A stretch of DNA of 13,923 nucleotides from CAYLLT01 sp964591605. GTDB lineage: Bacteria; Planctomycetota; Phycisphaerae; UBA1845; PWPN01. The DNA lies in contig CAZQEN010000200.1 of NCBI GenBank assembly GCA_964591605.1, positions 1-13,923 on the forward strand. Direction: 5' to 3'. A program made the translations under genes and the position numbers. The notes under the pieces were generated by a model. It made no database searches. It was not told the origin of the DNA and worked only from the letters and a program-made list of their open reading frames with translations. Positions 8,153-13,923 of this stretch are shown one piece after another (within the stretch, counting starts at the first letter, position 1; every line of letters begins with the position of its first letter).

Positions 8153-9181
8153 ATGATGGTTCGGACGCGTGGTTTTGCGAACGGGTGGGTTGTGGGGTGT
8201 TTCGCTGCGCTGAACGGGTGGAACGCGCCGCTCGCTCTGGCGGGACCGTATCCCAAAGTGAATCTGGCGGTCGGCTACAAGGTCGATCCATCCTGGCCTC
8301 GCAAACCCGCGAACATCCCGTGGCGGTTCGTCACGGGCGTCTGCGTAGACAAGAGCGACCGCGTCTGGGTGGTCAACCAGCAGAACCCGCCGGTGCAGGT
8401 CTACAGCACCGAGGGCGAGTTCCTGTTCTCCTGGGGCGACAACCAGTTCAAGTACCCGCATCACGTGCACGTCGATCGTGATGGCAACGTCTGGATCGCC
8501 GACTTCCGCACGCACACGGTCCGGGAGTTCACGCCCAAGGGCGAGTTGCTGCTCACGCTGGGCACGCCTGACGCGCCGGGTGAGGACGAGAAGCATCTGA
8601 ACGGCCCGACGGCCGCCGTGACAAGCCCCTCGGGCGACGTCTTCGTCTCCGACGGCTACGGCAACAACCGGGTGGTGCATTTTGATGCGAACGGGCGATT
8701 CGTGAAGGCCTGGGGCAGGCTGGGGCAGGCGGCGGGCGAGCTCAGCCAGCCGCACGCCATCGCCATCGATTCCAGGGGCCGCCTCTACGTGGCGGAGCGG
8801 AACAATTGCCGCATCCAGATCTTTGACCAGCAGGGCAAGTCGCTGGATCAGTGGCGGAATCTGATCAACCCCTGGAGCATCTGGATCACGCCGGACGATC
8901 AGGTGCTGGTGTGTGGAAGTACGCCCGCTCGATGGGGCCCGGCCGGTAATCTGGGCAACCCGCCGCACGACGCGATCGTCATGAAGTTCAACACGGACGG
9001 GCGGGCGCTGGAACTCTGGAGCTTCCCGCTGGTCAGGGATGCGAAGATGGAACCCGGCTGCATCGACTGGGTGCACGGCATCGCCGCGGACTCGAAGGGC
9101 GACCTGTACCTGAGCGATGTGGCCGACGAAAGCCCCGCGCACCGCGTCCAGAAGTTCATCCGTCTTCCGGCGGAGCGTTGA
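8153..9181 (+). CDS. Secreted NHL-repeat propeller, peptidyl-alpha-hydroxyglycine alpha-amidating lyase (PAL)-like, 342 aa
   Basis: Residues 1-30 form a signal peptide ending LALA, so the protein is exported. NHL-type blades follow, for example DRVWVVNQQNPPVQVY, DGNVWIADFRTHTV, GDVFVSDGYGNNRVVHF and GRLYVAERNNCRIQIF. PAL (EC 4.3.2.5) splits peptidyl-alpha-hydroxyglycine into a peptide amide and glyoxylate. Compared from memory with rat PAL, the three zinc ligands (H585, H690, H786) match H103, H201 and H308; catalytic Y654 matches Y169 in VSDGYGNNR; R706 matches R216. Spacings are similar (98 and 107 here, 105 and 96 in rat). No partner hydroxylating monooxygenase (PHM) is recognised in the window. 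Bacterial members of this family are mostly untested and could act on other substrates or only bind. The stop is one base from the next ATG, implying translational coupling. Confidence 0.87.
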   Translation: MMVRTRGFANGWVVGCFAALNGWNAPLALAGPYPKVNLAVGYKVDPSWPRKPANIPWRFVTGVCVDKSDRVWVVNQQNPPVQVYSTEGEFLFSWGDNQFKYPHHVHVDRDGNVWIADFRTHTVREFTPKGELLLTLGTPDAPGEDEKHLNGPTAAVTSPSGDVFVSDGYGNNRVVHFDANGRFVKAWGRLGQAAGELSQPHAIAIDSRGRLYVAERNNCRIQIFDQQGKSLDQWRNLINPWSIWITPDDQVLVCGSTPARWGPAGNLGNPPHDAIVMKFNTDGRALELWSFPLVRDAKMEPGCIDWVHGIAADSKGDLYLSDVADESPAHRVQKFIRLPAER

Positions 9182-9182
9182 C

Positions 9183-11210
9183 ATGTCGCATGGGCCATAC
9201 CCGAGTTACTCCAGGGCCGCGTCTTTCGCTTCACACGCAGATGCCGTCGCGTCTGGTCCGGCGGACGGATGGCCTGCCGCATTCCTGCCGGTGGTGATGT
9301 TCGCAGCCGGACTTCTCCTGGCTCCAGCGGTGGCTGCGCTGGCGCTTGAACCTTCCGCCGCGCAACCGACTTCATCCTCGGCCGGATATTTTCATCGGGA
9401 TCCCTGGTGCGGCCGGAACGACTGGGAACCCGCCATCGCCATCGTCCGCGGGCTGCTCCAGAACCCCAAGGAGGGGTCCATCTGCTGGGGTCGCAGTCGC
9501 GCGTTTGTCATGCCCGACAACGCGGTGGTTTCTCAGGCCGTCATCCACGAGCTGGGCGAACTGCGAGACGCCCGCGGCATTCCCATTCTGCGTGACAAGC
9601 TGGCGCGGCTGGGGCGCGACGACGTCGCCACGCAGACGCCGCTGTACCCGGCCGGAACGTCCCTGGAGTGGGCGGGTCTCGAGGCGCTTGCGAAAATCGG
9701 AGGGGCCGAGGTCGCCGGCATCATCGATCGTTACCGGCGCGATCCAGGGAAGGATTACCTGCACGAAGGGATCGAGCGTCTGCACGTTGCCGCGGAAGCT
9801 TACGACGCGTTCTGTCCGCTGCCGCCGGACTATCCAGAACCGCTCAAGAATGCGCGCAGCATCCATGACCAGATCAACTATGGCGATCTGAAGGGGAAAA
9901 CGACGCCCGAGCGCGCGGCCTTCCGGGACGCCCTGCAGGCGCTGCCCTTCCCCGGCGTGATCGAGTATCTCAGCGGCGACGGCAGGACCACCACATTCCG
10001 GGTCGAGACGCCGTTCGTCGAGAACGTCCACGACTTCGCCGATCCGTTCACGGACATGGCCATCTACCGCTCTGATCCCAAGGTCGAGTATCCGGTCGGG
10101 CGGCGGCGATGGGCCATCTCGCACACCTTTCTCAGCTTCCCGATCCCCGACGGTGACCTGTACGCCAAGGAGTACACGTGGAACGTCCGCGAGCGCACCA
10201 TCACCACGCATTTTCACGAGCCGGTCGACTGCGAAACGGTTTCGCTGAACCCTGACGGCCGCTCGGTGACGGTTTCGAAACGGCCGATCTCCACCGGCAT
10301 CGAGCTGCGCGGCAACGTCTTCACGAAGAAGTGTTCCTCGGCCGTCCGCGGCGTCTGGGACAACCCCGAGAAAAAGGGGCGCAACTACTACGTGCGGCGG
10401 GCCAACATCCTGACCACGTACAAGGCACTCTACTATTTTCGCCCGCATCACACGCCCATCGTGAACCAGTATGGCGTCTGGATGGTGGACGAGGCGGAGC
10501 ATCCGGAGCGGTTCTTCGATCAACGCGGCGACTGCATTGATGTCGAGGGAGTGATCCGGACGCTGCGCATTCCACTTCACCAGCCCAAGATCCTGGCCGG
10601 CACTTATCAGCAGTACGAGGGGGTGCAGCGCGAGGATCGGTTCACCCAGGGTGTGGCCAGGCGGCTGCGGGTCGACCTGTGCGTGGTCCCCGGCCCGGAA
10701 GTGCTCGATCCGCACCTGGGGGCGCGCTTCGAGCACAGCCGCTGCGGTCATGCCGGCCTGCAGCAGGGTAATCACAATGGCTATCGCAACGGCAGCGACA
10801 TCAACTCCGACGGCGTGATCGACGGCCGCGATCAGGAGCTGCTCAGGGCGGAGGCCGGCAACGTCTATCGCGCCAATGTCGGCGATTCGGGTTACTTCGG
10901 GTACAACTGGCTCTCGACGGGCTGGGACGGGCATTCCCGGCAGGGGATCAAGCCCGCCATCTACGTCTGCTCGTACGACTACGGCGCGGGGTATGAGCCG
11001 GACTCAGGGATTGTCCGCCTCCATGAGACGCCGCCCACGAAGCGGTTGTACGTCGAATATCATTACGACGCGCCGCCCGCGGCGGGCGAGAGGAACATCA
11101 AGGTCTACCTGCATCCGGGGCCGCCGCGCCGGAGTTCCGCGGGGGGTGCTCCCGACCGCGCGACGCCCGACCGGCAGGATCGCCCCACTTCAGGCGATTC
11201 TGGAGAGTGA
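9183..11210 (+). CDS. Exported protein of unknown function with HEAT-like N-terminal part and EF-hand/dockerin-like loop, 675 aa
   Basis: The ATG at 9183 has GGAG at 9172-9175, seven bases upstream, and begins one base after the PAL-like stop, so 9183 is preferred over the upstream open frame. Residues about 33-56 form a hydrophobic segment ending in AALALEPSAA, read as a signal peptide with a long n-region; the ATG at 9297 would give a shorter version. Residues about 114-190 contain two helical repeats of HEAT-like character (AVVSQAVIHELGELRD, EWAGLEALAKIGGAEVAGII). A long beta-rich middle follows. DINSDGVIDGRD at 539-550 is a textbook 12-residue calcium loop as in EF-hands or dockerin repeats. 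HFH (343-345) and HH (422-423) could bind metal. I recognise no named family. Tight coupling suggests that it works with the PAL-like protein. Confidence 0.82.
   Translation: MSHGPYPSYSRAASFASHADAVASGPADGWPAAFLPVVMFAAGLLLAPAVAALALEPSAAQPTSSSAGYFHRDPWCGRNDWEPAIAIVRGLLQNPKEGSICWGRSRAFVMPDNAVVSQAVIHELGELRDARGIPILRDKLARLGRDDVATQTPLYPAGTSLEWAGLEALAKIGGAEVAGIIDRYRRDPGKDYLHEGIERLHVAAEAYDAFCPLPPDYPEPLKNARSIHDQINYGDLKGKTTPERAAFRDALQALPFPGVIEYLSGDGRTTTFRVETPFVENVHDFADPFTDMAIYRSDPKVEYPVGRRRWAISHTFLSFPIPDGDLYAKEYTWNVRERTITTHFHEPVDCETVSLNPDGRSVTVSKRPISTGIELRGNVFTKKCSSAVRGVWDNPEKKGRNYYVRRANILTTYKALYYFRPHHTPIVNQYGVWMVDEAEHPERFFDQRGDCIDVEGVIRTLRIPLHQPKILAGTYQQYEGVQREDRFTQGVARRLRVDLCVVPGPEVLDPHLGARFEHSRCGHAGLQQGNHNGYRNGSDINSDGVIDGRDQELLRAEAGNVYRANVGDSGYFGYNWLSTGWDGHSRQGIKPAIYVCSYDYGAGYEPDSGIVRLHETPPTKRLYVEYHYDAPPAAGERNIKVYLHPGPPRRSSAGGAPDRATPDRQDRPTSGDSGE
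11202..11205 (+). promoter_or_regulatory. Ribosome binding site (GGAG) for the ATG at 11213
   Basis: GGAG lies seven bases before the ATG at 11213, inside the end of the upstream gene. It favours this ATG over the in-frame GTG at 11207, which would begin only two bases after the GGAG. Confidence 0.65.
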
Positions 11211-11212
11211 AC

Positions 11213-12298
11213 ATGCATGCTTCCGATGTGATGAGGATCCCGCTGGTGATGTTGATCGTGCTCCGGGTGTGTGCGTCGCCGACCAGGGCACCTGGAGAAG
11301 ATCACGCCGGTTCGCGCGTCGAGTTCCGCTCCGCGCGGTTTCAGTACACCTTCGGCCCGCACGAACCGACGCTCCGTGTGCGATCCGGCGCCGCCCTGCG
11401 CGTCGTGTGCCCCGACTCCGATAATGAACTGGCCGATGGTTCGCTGCTCGAACCCGAACAACGGCAAAGGGAGGCGGATACAACCCTGTTCGAGGGCAAC
11501 CCGGTGGCCGGCCCGATCTACGTCGAGGGCGCTGAGCCGGGCGACTGCATCGCCGTGCGCATCGAGCGCGTCGAGCTGGATCGGGTCAAGGGACAGACGC
11601 TTCTGGCTCCGGCGCACGGACTGCTGCCCATCGGCCTGCTTTCGCGCCCGCGTGAAGACGGGAGGTTCGACCCCGTCCCCAGGCACATGTACTTCTGGGA
11701 GATCGATGCCCGGGCGGGCATCGCGCGCCTCAAGAACCCTCTGGGGCCTGACCCGATCACCGTCCGTCTAAACCCGTTTGTCGGCGCGATCGGGGTTGCT
11801 CCACAATGGGGCCAGTCGATCTCGACGCTGCTGAGCGGCGAGTTCGGCGGCAACATGGACATCCCCGCTGTGCGCGCGGGCGCGACGGTCTACCTGCCGG
11901 TGTTCCGCCGTGGCGGACTGGTGATGATCGGCGATCTGCATGCGGCTCAAGGCCAGGGCGAGATCATCGGCGGCGCGATCGAGACCTCCGGCAAGGTCGA
12001 CTGCACGATCGAATTGGTAAAGAACCGCCGTCTCCGCGCGCCGCGCCTGCGCGACGCCGCGCAACTGATGGCCATGGGGACAGGTCCGGACCTGCGCGGC
12101 GCGATCAGCGAGGCGTACGCGAACCTGCTCGACTGGCTGGTTGAAGGCTTCGGCCTGAACCGGTGGGACGGCTACAACCTGATGAGCCAGACCGGCACGA
12201 TCTCGCTGTCCAACTTCGGCTTTCCGCCAGTCACGGCCGCGGCGGCCATACCCATCGATGCGCTGCCGGAGCGCCGGCGCGAGGAGCGACGCGAATGA
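11213..12298 (+). CDS. Exported acetamidase/formamidase (FmdA/AmdA) family protein, 361 aa
   Basis: This is a second amidase of the FmdA/AmdA family, shorter than the one at 4842 and without the zinc ribbon. Residues 1-25 hold a hydrophobic signal sequence (MRIPLVMLIVLRV) with a likely cut after SPTRA, so it should act in the periplasm. Family motifs are NPVAGPIYVEGAEPGDCIAV, FVGAIGVAP, GGNMDIPAVRAGATVYLPV and GDLHAAQGQGEIIGG. The conserved core is intact. It starts two bases after the stop of the 675-aa gene, and its own stop overlaps the next ATG, so it is embedded in the PAL-like operon. An exported FmdA fits a substrate that is hydrolysed outside the cytoplasm. The amide substrate is unknown. 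Confidence 0.92.
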   Translation: MHASDVMRIPLVMLIVLRVCASPTRAPGEDHAGSRVEFRSARFQYTFGPHEPTLRVRSGAALRVVCPDSDNELADGSLLEPEQRQREADTTLFEGNPVAGPIYVEGAEPGDCIAVRIERVELDRVKGQTLLAPAHGLLPIGLLSRPREDGRFDPVPRHMYFWEIDARAGIARLKNPLGPDPITVRLNPFVGAIGVAPQWGQSISTLLSGEFGGNMDIPAVRAGATVYLPVFRRGGLVMIGDLHAAQGQGEIIGGAIETSGKVDCTIELVKNRRLRAPRLRDAAQLMAMGTGPDLRGAISEAYANLLDWLVEGFGLNRWDGYNLMSQTGTISLSNFGFPPVTAAAAIPIDALPERRREERRE

Positions 12299-13923
12299 AC
12301 TTCACCATCCAGCGGAAACCGACCCGTTCTCACCGGCGCGCGGGGCCGGCCGGTTTCAGGATCGTGCTGGTCTGCGCGCTGACGGGCATCGGCGTTGCGC
12401 TGCCAGCCCATGGAAGTGAGATCTGGACCGAGGACACTTTCGAGGACTTTTCCGACGGTCAGCTCGATGCCGCCGGGCAGAACCTCTACGTGAGCCGCGA
12501 CGGCCGGATCCGAACGATCCATCGCTTCGATCTGAACGATGACGGCTACATCGATCTGCTCTTCAACAGTACACACGACACGCGGACGTTTGTTCCGGCG
12601 ACGCTGGGCATGCTCGGTTCGGACGCGAGCCTCCGCAGCTCGGAGCTGCCCGTGGACGGGAGCTGCCAGGTCCGGCTGGCCGATCTCAACCGCGACGGGT
12701 ACATGGACGCCGTCTTCTGCCCCAACGACGCGAACACGCAGCACACGAGGCGCTTTCTCAACATCCTCTGGGGGGGCGAGGAGGGCTGGTCGCCGCGCCG
12801 GTCAGGGACGTTCCTGCCGGTCGATGCCGCGTCGAGCATCGCGGTCGCCGACCTCAACCACGACAAGTGGCCCGACATCGCCGTCTTGAACGGTGAGGCC
12901 TGGTTCGTCGGCCAGCCGAAGGGACGGATCCTGCGCATCTACTGGGGCAGCGAGACGGGCTATGTGATAACCCGGCGGCGGGAGATTGGCCTGCCCGTGG
13001 AATCTGTTCAGATTGCAGCCGCCGACTGGGACGGCGACGGCCACGCCGACTTGGCCGTACTGACCCGTGATGGGACGGTTGAGCACTTCTGGGAGGTCGA
13101 TTCGTCCGGCTCCGATGGCCCCGTCCGCCGGTCGGCTCTGAAGCTTCCCGCGGGCGGAGCGGCCTGCCTGGGTGCGGGCGATGTTGATCGGGACGGCCGG
13201 ATCGATCTGGTCGTCGGCACGCAACGCGATGATCTTTACATTGCTGCGCGGCGGTCCGCAGAGGCATGGCCGATTGACCAGGTGAGCGGGTCGCCCGCCT
13301 CGCACGTCTGCGTTGGCGATCTCGATGACGATGGGCAGGCAGACCTGGTCCTGTGCCGGTTCGGAATGGCGCGGGCCGGCGGCGGCGAAGCGGCGGGGGC
13401 CCGAGACGTCGAGGAGTCCATCCGGGTCCTCTGGGGAGCGGGCGGACGATTCTCCGCGCGGGACATGTCCGAGTTCCCTGTCGCCTACGCCGTTGCGACC
13501 GCGATCGGCGATCTGAACGGCGACGGCTTTACCGATCTGCTCGTCGCCGTTCACCAGACCGCACAGACCTTCGCCGCCGAATCGGCCGTGCTGCTGGGCC
13601 GGGGCGCCCGCACATTCGAACGAACCGCGCACGGATTCGCCACGCAGGGCGCGATGGACGTCGTCTTTGTCGGCAGGCAGGATCGGCTGCCGGCACGGGT
13701 GGTCTTTGCCAACAGCCTCAGCGGAGTCGTGGCCGAAAAGGTTCCGCTGTATCTCTATTGGGGCGGCGCAGAGGGTTTTGATCCGCGCAACCTGCTGAAA
13801 ATCCCGTTCCAGTGCGGCGACCAATCCACCGCTGCGGACTTCAATGGCGACGGGTACGTCGATCTGCTGGCTGTCAACTCCCAACATGCGGGCCTGTCTG
13901 CCGAGCAGGTTCCCACGCGAGGG
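12295..13923 (+). CDS. Secreted FG-GAP/VCBS-repeat beta-propeller protein, 3'-truncated
   Basis: The ATG at 12295 overlaps the amidase stop (ATGA) and follows GAGGAG at 12281-12286. The frame stays open through the last base (543 codons), so the C-terminus lies outside the window. A signal peptide with a basic n-region (QRKPTRSHRR) and a core IVLVCALTGIGVAL ends near residue 41 (AHG). Eight calcium-binding repeat motifs of the D-x-N/D-x-D-G-x-x-D type begin at residues 79, 130, 186, 244, 296, 342, 406 and 515. The third has K in place of G (DLNHDKWPD). Several are followed by the WGG/WGS-x-x-G companion motif, for example IYWGSETGY and YWGGAEGF. The gap from 406 to 515 probably holds one degenerate blade around 452-470. 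Such propellers bind partners or glycans on the cell surface; no catalytic motif is seen. Confidence 0.93.
   Translation, partial: MNFTIQRKPTRSHRRAGPAGFRIVLVCALTGIGVALPAHGSEIWTEDTFEDFSDGQLDAAGQNLYVSRDGRIRTIHRFDLNDDGYIDLLFNSTHDTRTFVPATLGMLGSDASLRSSELPVDGSCQVRLADLNRDGYMDAVFCPNDANTQHTRRFLNILWGGEEGWSPRRSGTFLPVDAASSIAVADLNHDKWPDIAVLNGEAWFVGQPKGRILRIYWGSETGYVITRRREIGLPVESVQIAAADWDGDGHADLAVLTRDGTVEHFWEVDSSGSDGPVRRSALKLPAGGAACLGAGDVDRDGRIDLVVGTQRDDLYIAARRSAEAWPIDQVSGSPASHVCVGDLDDDGQADLVLCRFGMARAGGGEAAGARDVEESIRVLWGAGGRFSARDMSEFPVAYAVATAIGDLNGDGFTDLLVAVHQTAQTFAAESAVLLGRGARTFERTAHGFATQGAMDVVFVGRQDRLPARVVFANSLSGVVAEKVPLYLYWGGAEGFDPRNLLKIPFQCGDQSTAADFNGDGYVDLLAVNSQHAGLSAEQVPTRG

Noticed and set aside
9372..10934. 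520-aa minus-strand open frame
   Set aside because: It is antisense to the 675-aa gene, which has an RBS, coupling and a calcium loop; the antisense product has no recognisable feature.
12802..13887. 361-aa minus-strand open frame
   Set aside because: It is a shadow of the FG-GAP/VCBS gene, whose repeated calcium motifs leave no doubt about the coding strand.

Overview
This is a GC-rich, gene-dense bacterial window. Its contents are a sodium:solute symporter, a sulfatase, secreted barrel proteins that look like glycoside hydrolases, an NHL propeller, an FG-GAP/VCBS propeller and an EF-hand/dockerin-like loop. That mix suggests Planctomycetota or a related PVC-type lineage such as Lentisphaerota, Kiritimatiellota or Hydrogenedentes. 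This is inferred from gene content; there is no rRNA or marker gene to confirm it.

Region 1 (1-6194, + strand) reads as one operon. It holds the 3' part of a sodium:solute symporter, a secreted 403-aa TIM-barrel protein overlapping it by ATGA, a secreted 839-aa protein of unknown function starting at TTG, and a cytoplasmic FmdA/AmdA-type amidase carrying a four-cysteine zinc-ribbon insertion. Region 2 (6195-6448) is a short convergent intergenic stretch with a weak terminator-like hairpin and an inverted-repeat element built from octamers. Region 3 (6449-7998, - strand) is a sulfatase broken by a one-base frameshift near a run of five G. Region 4 (7999-8152) is the divergent control region. 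Region 5 (8153 to the end, + strand) is a tightly coupled operon: a secreted NHL propeller that keeps the zinc and catalytic residues of peptidyl-alpha-hydroxyglycine alpha-amidating lyase (PAL), a 675-aa exported protein of unknown function with a HEAT-like part and an EF-hand loop, a second and exported FmdA/AmdA-type amidase, and an FG-GAP/VCBS propeller protein that runs off the window. Gene junctions in region 5 are +1 nt, +2 nt and a 4-nt overlap.

Taken together the locus looks like an uptake and degradation locus for an organic compound: exported binding or hydrolytic proteins, a sodium-coupled importer, a sulfatase, and two amidases in different compartments. One speculative link is that PAL chemistry releases a primary amide and FmdA enzymes hydrolyse primary amides, so the locus may handle amide-containing substrates. 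No stretch longer than 300 bases lacks a gene. No tRNA, rRNA, CRISPR array or transposase was seen.
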